From Paraphysomonas bandaiensis (lineage: Eukaryota; Chrysophyceae): a stretch of 64,000 nucleotides of DNA. Made by a program: the position numbers and the translations under genes. Below are positions 1 to 11,247 of the stretch, in pieces (position 1 is the stretch's first letter; each line of letters opens with the position of its first letter). Below the pieces are notes generated by a model. It did no database searches. It was not told the origin of the DNA and was given only the letters and a program-made list of their open reading frames with translations. The stretch is taken from NCBI GenBank assembly GCA_965644295.1, contig CBFFRP010000285.1, forward strand, positions 96,130 to 160,129, written 5' to 3'.

Positions 1-98
1 GTCGTAAAGAAGGAAGAAATTATTCGCCAAAAATTACAATAAAGCTCATACAGCATACAGTACATAATAAAAACACACTACCTCTACGTTAACGAAAT

Positions 99-1559
99 TT
101 ACTTCTTCCTTCGTTTATCATATGATACTGAATACTCTAAGCCTTCATTCAATTTATTAAGGTCATTCTTGTACCACATCCCATCATAATTTTTGTCAAA
201 CAGATCGAACACAGCATTGACTTCATCATCGCTAATTTCTTTTGTTCCTTTAATAGACGCAAAGAGTTCGGCAAACTCCGACTTGGTAAGTTTTCCGGCA
301 CTACCAGGCTCATTAACTCGTTGATGGGCAAAATTAAGGAGAACGTCAATAGTGTGAGAGTCTGAGAAAACACTCTCCAATACCCTTCTCTCAGCCACTT
401 GCAGTTGCTCCGCGGACTCAGGCGAGTCCCCACGCATATATCGCAGCAGTCGGTAAAACACAATTAACGAAGCACCAACGGAGCCGCCCGTCAGTGCGTA
501 AAATATATGCTCCTGCTCCTCCAGTCCTGACAGAAGGTTCATGCCAAAGGCGCTAAAAACAGCACTGCACACGCTCACACACACAGCGGAGGCAGCAAGG
601 CTGGCGTTCAGCCACAATAACCGATTCCGCCGAATCTTCATGCTCAAGTCCGCGAGATCTTGCTTACTCTTAATCTTATGCTGTAGATGCATTACGTCGT
701 GAAGGGAAGACGATAACCTCAGAGCGTAGTTTTCTAGGAGCAGTTCAGCATCCTCGTGCATGGATATGTCAAACTTCAGATCCTTAGCAGTAGCATTGGA
801 TCTGGCTGTCAGAAGCATTCCGGCCATATCCTCGTCATTATCAAGAATATTCTCAAGACTGGACTGGGCTTCTTTAAGCTCTAACTCGAATTCATATAGC
901 AGATCAGCAAGTGGAGATAGTTTGTAGATAACATCGTCACTACTATTTGACCTGTTGGATCCATTCCACATAAGTTTCTGTAACCATGATAAACGTTTTC
1001 CATTAGACTGAATTCCAAAGTTTTCACTACCATCTAAAGTAGCATTATGTAATAATGTATTATATAATGCTATACGACGATCAAAATTATCACATATTTC
1101 TTTAAAAAGTTCTTCTAGTATTTGTAATTCAAAATCTTGATTTTCAGATCGTTGTGTTTTAACAAGCCGATGTATCCATGCCTGTACAGCAGGTAGATGA
1201 GGATCAAATACAAGTGTTTTATCAGATAATAATATTGCTTTAATATTCCCTAATGATGCTAATACACATGTATGACGTGGTAATAATACAGGTGATATTT
1301 TTCTACGTGTATATTTCATTTGTAATAAATGAGTATCATCAAATGACATTCCTAATGCTATAATATCACGATAATGTAATGAAAACTGGGTTTTAATGCT
1401 CTTTAATGTAGTTTTCTTCTCATAATAATTCCAAAATTTATCAACAATAACTACATTAATTTCATTAGTACGTAATTCAGATGAGAATTTTCGATATCTA
1501 AACAGTTGTTTCCATTGATGGATGATAGTAGAGAACATATGTGATCGATGTAATGTCAT
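99..1559 (-). CDS. MRS2: Mrs2/CorA-type mitochondrial Mg2+ transporter with C-terminal EF-hand-like segment
   Basis: Single-exon gene of 486 residues. The family forms pentameric Mg2+ channels, usually in the mitochondrial inner membrane. Seen: an Arg-rich N-terminus that could be a presequence; the segment LPRHTCVLASLGNIKAILLSD, which resembles the Mrs2 beta-domain; the LDNDEDMAGMLLT helix typical of Mrs2; a first membrane helix ending in the signature GMN at residue 339, followed by the loop SGLEEQEH; then a second membrane helix. Unusual for Mrs2, about 115 extra residues follow the second helix and hold an EF-hand-like loop (about residues 455-466, DKNYDGMWYKND). It has D at positions 1 and 5 and G at 6, but D instead of E at position 12. 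The gene is transcribed away from the PP2C gene. The first third of the CDS uses far more A/T-ending codons than the rest. Family assignment is firm; location is inferred. Confidence 0.88.
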   Translation of the reverse strand: MTLHRSHMFSTIIHQWKQLFRYRKFSSELRTNEINVVIVDKFWNYYEKKTTLKSIKTQFSLHYRDIIALGMSFDDTHLLQMKYTRRKISPVLLPRHTCVLASLGNIKAILLSDKTLVFDPHLPAVQAWIHRLVKTQRSENQDFELQILEELFKEICDNFDRRIALYNTLLHNATLDGSENFGIQSNGKRLSWLQKLMWNGSNRSNSSDDVIYKLSPLADLLYEFELELKEAQSSLENILDNDEDMAGMLLTARSNATAKDLKFDISMHEDAELLLENYALRLSSSLHDVMHLQHKIKSKQDLADLSMKIRRNRLLWLNASLAASAVCVSVCSAVFSAFGMNLLSGLEEQEHIFYALTGGSVGASLIVFYRLLRYMRGDSPESAEQLQVAERRVLESVFSDSHTIDVLLNFAHQRVNEPGSAGKLTKSEFAELFASIKGTKEISDDEVNAVFDLFDKNYDGMWYKNDLNKLNEGLEYSVSYDKRRKK

Positions 1560-2250
1560 GTTGATTTAAGATGGTGATATTATGGGATGGAATTAGAGGC
1601 AGTCAGTGTATTGATATGATGATACATGGCATGGTACTGCTGTATATACAGTACAGTACAGTGACATCTTGAAGAGGTACTCTAGTGTCAACTGCTATAG
1701 ATATACAATAACAGAATATGTATGTACTTCTTGTCCTGTATGTACAGTACAACCACTCTAGATTTTCCAGATTTTCTAGATTTTAGACACCGATTTTGTT
1801 TTAAAAGCTGGAAAAGAGTATAATAATTTCATTATTTTCTTGGGTTTTTAGTATACTGTAATTGGTCGTGTTATTTCTGGACTGCTTTTGTACATATACA
1901 CCAGCACCATATGTATGGTCTTGTACTTGTATACGACTGTATGTATGGTGTACACATGTATATGTATGTATGTACAGAGAGTATATAGCAGTTAAGTCTG
2001 TGGTCTCATCTACTTGAAATAAGCCACCATCGACTATACATACATACTGCATAATAACCATAGATAAATGTAGATAACCTCCAGTATAACTTCTATCATC
2101 CTCAGCTATCTATATAGCGGGAGTTATCACACTATAATCACCACTCAAAGATGAGTATTACGATGCATACGAGTCTCAGGTATGCATTCATATATTTCAG
2201 TTATTGTAACTAATAACTAAATCAGTGATTCGATTTGGTACATAATCATT
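1560..2250. promoter_or_regulatory. Divergent promoter interval between MRS2-like and PP2C genes
   Basis: No gene seen. Rich in GTAC/TGTA words. It holds the recurring 10-mer TACTGCTGTA at 1635-1644, 76 bp upstream of the MRS2 start, followed by overlapping TACAGTACAG repeats to about 1661 and another TACAGTAC near 1746. The same 10-mer recurs in other promoter intervals of the window. Confidence 0.4.
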
Positions 2251-3347
2251 ATGTGTACTATATGTACTGGAGTTTGGTGTTTGTTTACTGTATTCATGCC
2301 TCTTATTAAGACGTTTACCAAACCATATCAACACCCTGTCATAATTGACTTGAATGGTGTACATTACCCCGTTTCGTACTGGACAGAGAAAGGAGGGCGA
2401 CCATACCAGGTTACTTCACTATGGAAGTCGCATATTGCTTTGTGTAATTCAATGTTTACAGGAGGATAGACACGATGCGTTGAAAGGGCGTGGTGCAGAC
2501 GATAGTTCATTATACGGTGTGTTTGATGGACACGGTGGACATAGAGCAGCACAATACTGCAAGAAACACATGTTAAATACAATACTTGCTGATGAAATGT
2601 TTGAATCGAACCCAGCTGAGGCTATGATCAAGAGCTTTCACAGGTTGGTAGATTTGTACAAACTTACATTCAAACTGTCAACCAATGGATTCTGGGTAAA
2701 TAGGATTGATAGTGAATTTGTGGGCGTGTCAAAGAAATGGGGGTATACGGACGGCACCACGGCCGTAGTTGCTCTCATTAGCAACAAACATATAGTGGTT
2801 GCGAACGCCGGTGACTCGCGTTGCATGATAGTACAGAGGGAAGGGAGAGCATATGCACTCTCTGTCGATCACAAGCCGTCACGGTATGACAAGCAAACGT
2901 CTTTGCTACTTTCTAAAATACTTATGTAGAGAGGATGAGGAACAACGTATTAAAGACCTAGGAGGAAAAGTAATTTTTTGGGGTCGGTGGAGAGTGGAGG
3001 GTGTGCTCGCTGTCTCAAGAGCAATTGGCGACATCAACCTGAAACCATACGTTACTTGCGACCCCGAAATTCAGACAAAAGAAATTACCGATGAGGATTT
3101 ATACATGGTCATAGCTTCTGATGGCCTATGGGATGTGATGACGAATGATGATGTTGCTTCCTTTGTAATCAGGTGGGTGATTTCTTCATTCATGCTTCTT
3201 TATGTATCCTCATATGTGCACCCGCGGAGTAGAAGTTGTCAGCGACAGGATTTTAAACACATCGCTAGGGATCTTTGCTGCGAAGCATTTCTGTTAGGCT
3301 CCACAGACAACGTAACGGTCCAAGTGATTGATTTAAGGTTAATATGA
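2251..3347 (+). CDS. PP2C-type (PPM) Ser/Thr protein phosphatase, five exons
   Basis: Exons 2251-2409, 2462-2643, 2704-2883, 2930-3172 and 3233-3347 give 292 residues. Splicing restores canonical PP2C blocks: GGRPYQ joined to [16 protein letters not shown] with the metal-binding DG; the [10 protein letters not shown] strand; [14 protein letters not shown] joined to [23 protein letters not shown]; and [10 protein letters not shown] with the last metal Asp. Two introns are exactly 60 bp and free of stops, so an intron-blind translation runs through them. The N-terminal 20 residues are hydrophobic and could be a membrane anchor; the Met at 2296 is an alternative start. The protein hydrolyses phospho-Ser/Thr with Mn2+ or Mg2+; its substrate cannot be told. 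At 292 residues it is close to a bare catalytic domain. Confidence 0.88.
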
Positions 3348-3524
3348 CAGAGATTGAATCTGTAGCAGCTCTAACTTGATTACGACATGCAGGAAGAAAT
3401 GCAGTGTTACATGACCACAGGGCCTCTTCATAGTTATGTAAATATATTTGGAGTATCGTCGTTAGAATTTAGAATATCTCTAATTTAAACATAAAATGGT
3501 TATTGTTTTGTATTTAGTTGACTA

Positions 3525-4005
3525 GTAGTGAATGTCTTATTATTAGCAATAGGCGTTAAGAGTCAGTGCTTAACTCTGATAGCCTACTATGTAACGCTAC
3601 GAAAGCTGCTTGTGCTTCACCGTAAGCACCAAAGTGCGACCACTTTCGCTCTATTACTCAAAGCAAACGCAGTGAGAAAGCAGAATGTTGATATACCTGG
3701 CATCTGCTGACTTTAGGATTTTTGAGTCCTTAAGGTGAACAGCCCGGATGCTTGACATCAGCAGGCAGCCCAATACCCCAGACGCCCTTGAGGTGGTCAC
3801 ATTCCCATTGCCTGTTTATTCGTTAGGGCCCAAAGACGTCTACAAAAGTGACATATCTTAATAGTGTTCCTTATATCACACAAGCATTAGGCTATGTGTG
3901 GACAGAAAATTATCTGCTGACTATACATGTAGAAAATATCTCCGGTATTTATTATTTATCCCCCAGAACACCACGAAAAGGTGTAAGTCCGACTTTGTTA
4001 TGGGC
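3525..4005 (-). mobile_element. Dispersed LINE-tail-related element, copy 1
   Basis: On the minus strand the 3' part (about 3525-3650) matches the 3' tail of the LINE at 22020-22192: the end CATTCACTAC, the block around AACGCCTATTGCTAA, and the block TAGCGTTACATAGTAGG preceded by AAGCAGCTTTCG. The remaining part to about 4005 matches copies 2 and 3 (TTATCCCCCAGAAC...CGAAAAGGTG...GACTTTGTTATGGGC) but not the LINE. This suggests a non-autonomous family that borrows the LINE 3' end, or a second LINE subfamily. No intact reading frame. Confidence 0.65.
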
Positions 4006-4177
4006 AATAATTGCTAATTGACATTTAATAGAATACAATTAAGTGCTACGTAACCCTGTAGAGTAGGTCACTTTTGAGTGCTCAGTGTTAGAATACGTAT
4101 ATTTTTCTAAGATAGTACTGTAGAATACGTTAAATACAATATGAAAAACAGTATTATGTAGTCAAAGATACTATATA

Positions 4178-4598
4178 GTATATAGCTATAACAGTGAAAC
4201 TGAAGTATCATGACAATTCAAGATACGGAAGTTGAGCAGTGGTTGACATGAACGAAATATATATTATGCTGTTGACGTTGACATGTTTTAGATAACAACA
4301 CACAATAGTGTGTCCAATATAATAAAATAGTCTATCTATAGTTTGATACAACAAGCTTCTCTTAACGATCTTAATTATGTGAAAATGACGTTAAGAAAAG
4401 TTGCGTCGTTGGACTATATAGTATATAGGGTATAATTAAAGGTTAATGGTAATGCCATTATAATTGCCGGGACATTCTTCATTAATGCCGTTATAATTGC
4501 CGTGAACTGGACTACCATTAATGGTTACCAGGCCCTTCAGCTCTGTATCTTTAATCATCACGATACTTCAGTTTCACAGCTCAATAGCTATACAGATT
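4178..4598. repeat. Imperfect inverted repeat (MITE-like or foldback)
   Basis: The arm at about 4178-4233 (TATAGCTATAACAGTGAAAC...GAAGTATCATGA) reappears reverse-complemented at about 4543-4598, roughly 80 % identical over 45-50 bp, with about 310 bp between. The inside holds a short tandem pair (AATGCCATTATAATTGCCG and its GTTATA variant, 4451-4503). No coding potential was recognised and no clean target duplication found. Confidence 0.4.
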
Positions 4599-4933
4599 TG
4601 ACAACGTAATACTTTTCTATCTCAGGGAAACATACTTATTCCAACAATCACTGGTAGCAAAAAGTTCAGTTGAATTGGTGAAATAGTAAATATCAGCGAA
4701 ACAATAGTGAGCAGTACTGACGCACATTGCTTTATAATTACATATCATCCTATTCAAGTTTATATTATTGAGTGAATGAAATGTTACTACGTGCGAAAAA
4801 CTGTCAAATTAATAGTGCCTAAAATACGCACAAATACTTCCAGAATGGGAATAAATATAACAAATTTGAAAATCTGATCGTCGCAATGAATGTTTGCTTA
4901 CCATATATGGCTTCTAAATTTGGACGACAACTA

Positions 4934-6490
4934 CTACATTTTCCAGTTCAAGCTATCCAATGAGGACGGTGCAGTCTGATTCTGCGGAGGGGCAGCGAAG
5001 CCTCTTCCTCTGCCCATGGCAGGGGCGGTCCCAGCAGACCCTAGACTAGAAATCGCAGCGCTATTCGACGAGTACATTCCTCCTCCCATTCCCATATGCT
5101 GCTGCTGTGGCTGAGAAGAAGTGAAGGATGCGAAAGGGTCAGCGGACTGGCTTTGCCGAGGCTGCTGTGGCTGTAAGTTTTGAGGCGATAACACAGGGAA
5201 CCCTCCACCTCCAGAACCACCCATGTGAGTCACGCCAAATGGCACAGATGGCTGCTGACTGGCCGTTGCCTGTGGCGATTTCATTACACTGGGGCCAGTT
5301 CCACCTGAAGTAGTCATCTGGTTTAAAGAGGGTCCACTCTGAGCTGTCGAAGTTTGTGGCCTGGGCCCGTTCCCCTTGAGATCCAGGTCCACCAAGCCCG
5401 ACCACTGGTCTTTCTTTTGTGGAGGGGCTGGTGCAGGGGTAGGATCAGGGTTATTTGCGACAACAGTCGCACCAGTGTCATGGGAAGTAGGGGGAGGGGG
5501 GGGCATATCGAATGTCAATCCTGAGAACTCGTTAAGAATATCATTGGAAGTCTTCTGGGGCTGGTTTTGCGAAGTCGAAGGTGTGGGATCAGAAAAGAAA
5601 TCGAATTCAGCAGCAGTTTGGGCCTTGGGCTGAACTGCCGCTGACTGAGAGGGATGCGAGAAGGGGTCAGAGGACTGCCCGCTGGACAACGTCCCGAAAG
5701 CGTCGAAGCCATCGCTCTGCGATGAAACCTTTTGATCAGTGCCGAATGCACCGCCGCCGAAAGCGTCAGTGGTGGCACCTTGGGTCGGCTCAGAGGAGCC
5801 GAATGGGTCGAAAGATGCTGATCTCTCTGTTCTCTCTGAGGAAGAAAAAGGATCGAATGATCCAGATCGAGTGGCCCTTCCAGTAGGAGAGAAAGGGTCA
5901 AACGTGCCGCCAGTCTCCTGCTTTTCAACTTTCTCTGGTGCTCGAGTCACAGGTTTATTCTTGGTGGTCTCGGTTGCCTGCTGTGCAACGGCAGGCTTGT
6001 TCAAAGTTGTTGGCTTTCTCTGAAAGTCTTCAAACCGGACACTGTCAATAGTGAAGACGTACGTGGGGTCCGTAGCAACACTTGTATCTGCTTCTACACG
6101 AAACAAATGACCGGATGACTCCCATCCATGAGAAAAGTCACTCGAAAATGGGTTGCTCGCAGAAGTGATCTCTCTCCCATCTTCAGATATCACCTATATG
6201 AATTTAAATTGTAAAAAAACAATAGTCACAACGATGGAAGCTATACCCTCTTTCCAGATAACACACTGTGGACGAGCAGAACTTCATGTTCTCTATCGCT
6301 GTCACACCATCCAAATCTCCATGTAACTTTTCTTTTAGTACCTGATAAAACAGTGAATAAATCACACTATAATGTATACTAGATCCATATTACCTGCGAT
6401 GGTTTTACCAGTTTGTTGATTAGAGTGTGTGATCCTATAGGGAGTGGGCTTTGGAACAAATTTAATAGAACCACGACGAGAGGATGACAT
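4934..6490 (-). CDS. DPF-motif protein with FAIM-like N-terminal domain, possible endocytic adaptor
   Basis: Exons 6490-6394, 6341-6247 and 6193-4934 (introns of 52 and 53 bp) encode 483 residues. The first about 120 residues look like a compact beta-rich domain: RKVTWRFGW, then DREHEVLLVHSVLSGKRVISEDGREI, and a GHLFRVE strand. This resembles the FAIM fold; the resemblance is by eye only. The rest is disordered, rich in P, Q, S and G, with repeated DPF motifs (FDPFSPTG, FDPFSSS, FDPFGSS, SDPFSHP, ADPFASF). In endocytic accessory proteins such motifs bind the AP-2 ear or EH domains. It ends with a hydrophobic LDSLNWKM. A role in clathrin-mediated transport is inferred from the motifs. NECAP was considered, but its N-terminal signature is absent. 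Confidence 0.7.
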
Positions 6491-6732
6491 TACACACAAA
6501 ATAAAATATTAATTTCTTATAAAAATCTGGAGTGATATGAGTGTTAATGTGTGTAATATGTGCATATACACTTGATGCAACAATTGATCGCAACCCCCCT
6601 CCTTACACAGAGAGAGGAATCATATGCAGCAATGGAATGCCGCCAAAAATAGCATCCAACACATGTTTTAGACTTCTAAAAAAATACCTATAGGAGAGTC
6701 CATACAAGTACATCCCTAGCTACATATATCTA

Positions 6733-7427
6733 CTACCTACCTACGTACATACATATACATACATACATACATACATACATACATACATACATACATACAT
6801 ACATACATACATACATACATACATACATACATACATACATACATACATACATACATACATACATACATACATACATACATACATACATACATACATACAT
6901 ACATACATACATACATACATACATACATACATACATACATACATACATACATACATACATACATACATACATGCATACATACATACATACATACATACAT
7001 ACATACATACATACATACATACATACATACATACATACATACATACATACATACATACATACATACATACATACATACATACATACATACATACATGCAT
7101 ACATACCTACCTACCTACCTACCTACCTACCTACATACATACATACATACATACATACATACATACATACATGCATACATACATACATACATACATACAT
7201 ACATACATACATACATACATACATACATACATACATACATACATACATACATACATACATACATACATACATACATACATACATACATACATACATACAT
7301 ACATACATACATACATACATACATACATACATACATACATACATACATACATACATACATACATACATACATACATACATACATGCATACATACATACAT
7401 ACCTACCTACATACATACATTCATACA
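6733..7427. repeat. Long (CATA)n microsatellite array with CCTA variants
   Basis: About 690 bp of nearly perfect tetranucleotide CATA/ACAT. It is interrupted by a CCTA block at about 7105-7132, a few ATGC point variants and a short CCTA patch near 7401-7410. Open frames of YIHT or MYVC across it are repeat artefacts. It lies in the divergent interval between the DPF protein and the inositol phosphatase. Similar arrays occur at 42620-43021 and 51273-51642. Confidence 0.97.
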
Positions 7428-7788
7428 TAGAGCCGTTTTTGTGTATGTGTGTTTGTTTTTTTGGTGGATGTTACAATTAAAGAAACGAATATATATACAT
7501 GTACATATAGCATAGAGTCATCACGATACATTCCCCTCATTGTAGTAAGGTTTCTCACTTTAAAGTATTCAAAGGTTGTAGTTGTCTTGATTATTTCATG
7601 GTTAGACTTGTCGTTTGAGTTCACAGTGTTCAGAGTCATACAGCTAATGCAATAAGCCTAGTAACCTTCCATCTCTGATCTACTTGCTCTAATTACATAC
7701 AATACATTGAACACAGACCTCTGTTGTATAAAGGGATACACATATAATTATCAGATAAGCAAGTTGTTGTTTCCTCGTCATTAGCAAG

Positions 7789-9563
7789 ATGAATCCACGA
7801 ACTCTGGAACCTATTGACCCGGCAGTTGTACGTCCATCAAGTGTGGAAAAAAAACGTCACCGTAAATTAAAATTAGAAAAATTGAGACAAGAGAAACACG
7901 CCACTACAATTCAGTCAATATGGCGTGGTGCAAAGACCCGCAAGGAACTAGAGAAAAATACTACAGCTGGAAGCCCTTGTAGTGGGCCAACGAAGTGTGA
8001 TAATGAGAATGTCGATGGGCCTGCGTCTAGTCAGTCGGACGAGGAGAATAAGGAGGCTATAAGCGAAGACATCGTTTTACCAGCGGATGCTCAGAAAGAA
8101 ATCTCTTCTGATCGGAAACCTGAGGACGAGCCTCAAACTTATTCGTGGCCGGAGACAATGCACGATACGTTTGAGTACTGCGAGAGCGATCAGTGGCACA
8201 ATTTAGAGACTGCCAGCCATCACGATATTATGGCATGGGTATTAGACAACAAAAAGGTGTTGTTCCGGGCTGTGACCTGGAATATGATGGCCAAGAAGCC
8301 ACCACCTGCTGAAGATATACAGCGCAAGCTGCTACCTCTTAATAGGTATAAGACACTGTATGTGGATCCTGCTGTTGTAAAGTATACTTCCAATAAGGTT
8401 TCATATTATTGCTTTCGGAACGGAGGAGTGTGAGAGATCCATCGCGAAGTCTGCTGTCAACCCAAGCAAGCGCATCTGGGAGGCGTATTTGCTAGAGGTC
8501 GTGGGCGAAAAATATGTGCCGCTTCGCTCCCACACACTGCAGGTGAGATGTGATTGTATTTAAATTTATTACTTTAGAGGTAAACATTCAGTGCAGGCCA
8601 CTCACATTATGGTGTTTGTTCATGCCGCAATTATGCCGATGGTATCAGAAGTGTCATCTGCTGCGGTTGCATGCGGTGTGGCTAACAAACTCGGAAATAA
8701 AGGCGGTGTCGCAGTGTCAATGAAAATAGCAGATAGTCGATTTGTGATAGTTAACGCTCATCTAGCTGCTCACCAGAATGATGTCGATGAGAGGAATGCT
8801 CAAATAGCGAAGATATTTGCTGAGCTTCCCTCTCTATTGGTGCGTCGGAGCGCAGCAGATAAAGTCATTGCTGTAGATCCAAGTGTGGAGGTCGATGCTG
8901 ATAACAAGAATAATGATGCTAAAGTTCCAGAGAATGGTAGTGTTGAGTATGATGTCAGCATGGAGACGTTTGCAGATCGACTGGTGTTTATGGGAGACCT
9001 TAACTATCGCATAAACGGAAACAGGTTGCAGGGTCAGTATGTTGCAACAGTCATCGTAATTTTTTCTTGGCAGATCTGTAGTGGATAAGCTTCTTCGAAT
9101 GAATATGTACGAAGTCCTTCAATCCAATGATCAACTGCGGTGAGTTCTGTTTCTTAATTTACGCATGCGCCCACGTACATTGTCCAATTTTTGCAGGTTA
9201 AGTAAAGCTGCAAATAAGATTCCGACTTTCCTTCACGGTAACACTTGTTCTTAATAGTTCTCGTAGAAGACTAATATGATTTCAGAGGCACCGGTTCACT
9301 TTTTTCCAACTTATAAACTTGATGCTGGAAAGGACGATTATGACACCGGGCCTAAGCAGCGCATTCCTAGTTGGACTGACAGAATTTTATACAAGCAAGA
9401 TGGAATGGAAGCTATTGCATATGACTCTGTTCGTGATGTAAGAACCTCGGATCACAGGCCAGTTTTTGCATCTTTTATTGTAAATATAGATGCGATGAAA
9501 GATAACTACATGGAATCGTCGCATGCATTTAGCTCTGAGAGTCAAGTATGCCGCATTATGTAG
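7789..9563 (+). CDS. Inositol polyphosphate 5-phosphatase with IQ motif and C-terminal CaaX box, six exons
   Basis: Exons 7789-8345, 8398-8542, 8597-9024, 9074-9139, 9197-9237 and 9286-9563 give 504 residues. The enzyme removes the 5-phosphate of inositol lipids or soluble inositol phosphates. Seen: a basic N-terminus with one IQ motif (ATTIQSIWRGAKTRKEL, possible calmodulin binding); an acidic linker; then the catalytic domain with RAVTWNM, FGTEECERSI, ANKLGNKGGVAVSM, VNAHLAAHQ, FMGDLNYRING, PKQRIPSWTDRIL and TSDHRPVFASF, all family signatures. The last four residues, CRIM, fit a prenylation box, as in several animal 5-phosphatases, which would place it on membranes. Intron boundaries were chosen because they join the conserved blocks in frame. 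Confidence 0.9.
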
Positions 9564-10386
9564 TTTTTTTATTTACACCATGTTTATCTCGAGTGTAAAG
9601 TGTAGTAAACTGTTATATAGAGAGTACTATTAACTCACAGAAGTTAACGGTATACTAGATATATTATATACATTGGGTTTAAGTGAAGAAACACTTTGGA
9701 GCAGTTTTATTTTTACTATGTATATCGCAGTAAATTACTCTTCCTACAACGAGGCTTCATGTGTGTAGGTTAGACAAAACCATGGTGTGATGGAGTGTGA
9801 TGAATGAGATTATAAAATTATCCGTTATATTTATCATTCTAATTTAATTCCGCTTAGTTGTGATGAACAAGCCGTATAATAAGAAATATAAAGCAGAAAT
9901 GCAGAGTAATTTGAAGTGCAAGTATGCAGCTGGAGCTAGGGAACAATATAGTGTAATATTCGACCGTATATAACCAATATACCCACGTTGTTATTGTTAA
10001 TGCTAGAAAAGTTTATATTAAAAGGCGTCGTGCGTATATGATAAATGATTCAGGTAAGTCGTACAAAAGTATCATATATGAGATATTAGTGTATGTTGTA
10101 TGTGTGATGAAGGTAATGTTGAATGTTGACGACATAGGTATGTATGTATCAGGGCTGTGTAACAATTCAGATTAGATGTGATGAATAAGCTGTATAATAT
10201 AAAAGTTAAAGTAGAGATTAGTGTTTAATAATTGCAATTAATTGTTACGCAGCCCTGCATAGATTTGACGTATTCAAACTTAAGAAGAAAAGTAAAACAG
10301 AATATTCGATTCTTAATAATAAGATGTTTTAGACGTAAATATATTGCAAAAACTCTTTGTGAAACAAACGAAATTAAATAATTCAT
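9564..10386. other. Intergenic interval with short repeats
   Basis: No gene seen. A stretch at about 9855-9900 (GTGATGAACAAGCCGTATAA) recurs with changes at 10168-10216 (GTGATGAATAAGCTGTATAA), the latter inside the small inverted-repeat element at 10150-10257. The two genes that flank the interval converge here. Confidence 0.5.
10150..10257. mobile_element. 108-bp inverted-repeat element (MITE-like, CAGGGCTG ends)
   Basis: It starts CAGGGCTGTGTAACAATT and ends AATTGTTACGCAGCCCTG, a near-perfect terminal inverted repeat of 18 bp with a single mismatch. Related single ends lie at 18810 (CAGGGCTGCGTAATAATT) and 46581-46600 (AATTGCTACGCAGCCCTG). CAGGG-type ends occur in hAT elements, but no 8-bp duplication was seen here. 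Confidence 0.6.
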
Positions 10387-11247
10387 CTACACAAGAGGTG
10401 GCAAAGGGGGTGGAAGGGGAATGGATTTTTTATCGACAGGTGAAGAAGATGTACAACTGGAATCTAATCTATCAGCGGGAAGAGAAGAACAAGATTTTTT
10501 CTCTCTCTTCGTGTGCTTGTAATATGTTGCATCGGCATTACATACACTCAGAGCTTCTTCCTCGCTAGCATCACATGGTACTATTGCAGTGCCAATAGGA
10601 ATCGGCCTCGGATGGTAGGATCCCGGAGGCGGATGAATCCAACTCTCATTTATTGGGCAATCTTGTGAAATGCTGGCCTTAGCTTCCGCCGTAACGATGT
10701 GTAGATATAGGCTTAATTCTGCATCATCACCCAGCCACACACACAACGGCGTCCAGTAGGGTCCAACAGGATTCCCAACAGTGACCACACGTGTCCCTAT
10801 AGGAAAAACGTTCAATATATTGTGACCCATGATCTCATATCCAAAATAACTCAGAAACATGTATACAGATATATCAGTGAAGGCGCCTGGATTGAACTCT
10901 TTGCAGAACTGTTCGGCATCACACTGCAACACTGCGACCGATGTATCACTTTTATATTGAACTCTCTTTCGTGCACGTTCAACAAGTAAGGGATCGTTTT
11001 CTACTCCCATACAAGTGCAGTCATAATTTGTGGTAATGTATTCAATGACATGACCTTCCCCGCATCCTATATCAATTACAAGAGAATTGCATGCATTGGG
11101 ATTCAATAGAGTCAATGCTCGGTGTAATAAGACCTTCGATTTAGATTCTTTGAAGCCAGCTAGTACACGACAGTTTTCCATTGAGGCTTTGTCATATATT
11201 ATGCAATTAACTATTAAACTATGCACACTAACAGACCATACATGCAT
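10387..11247 (-). CDS. Class I SAM-dependent methyltransferase, FAM173-like
   Basis: One open exon of 286 residues. Seen: the AdoMet motif I VIDIGCGEGHVIEYI (about residues 57-71), the acidic strand-2 motif GVENDPLLVERARKRV, a motif near CDAEQF, and VYMFLSYFGYEIMGHNIL followed by the strand IGTRVVTVGNPVG. The order and the GTRVV strand resemble FAM173/ATPSCKMT lysine methyltransferases, but the substrate is not provable. The C-terminal 70 residues are low-complexity (Ser/Lys, then PPPLPPL). The first about 20 residues before MENCRVL look unlike the family, so the start may be at that internal Met or an upstream exon may be missing. Confidence 0.7.
   Translation of the reverse strand: MHVWSVSVHSLIVNCIIYDKASMENCRVLAGFKESKSKVLLHRALTLLNPNACNSLVIDIGCGEGHVIEYITTNYDCTCMGVENDPLLVERARKRVQYKSDTSVAVLQCDAEQFCKEFNPGAFTDISVYMFLSYFGYEIMGHNILNVFPIGTRVVTVGNPVGPYWTPLCVWLGDDAELSLYLHIVTAEAKASISQDCPINESWIHPPPGSYHPRPIPIGTAIVPCDASEEEALSVCNADATYYKHTKREKKSCSSLPADRLDSSCTSSSPVDKKSIPLPPPLPPLV

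Noticed and set aside
4934-6490. NECAP clathrin-associated protein
   Set aside because: DPF motifs fit endocytosis, but the NECAP PHear signature is absent; the N-terminus looks FAIM-like instead.
6733-7430. Long open frames MYVC.../YIHT... across CATA arrays (also 42616-43021 and 51274-51642)
   Set aside because: A four-base repeat without stop codons is open in several frames; these are repeat artefacts, not genes.
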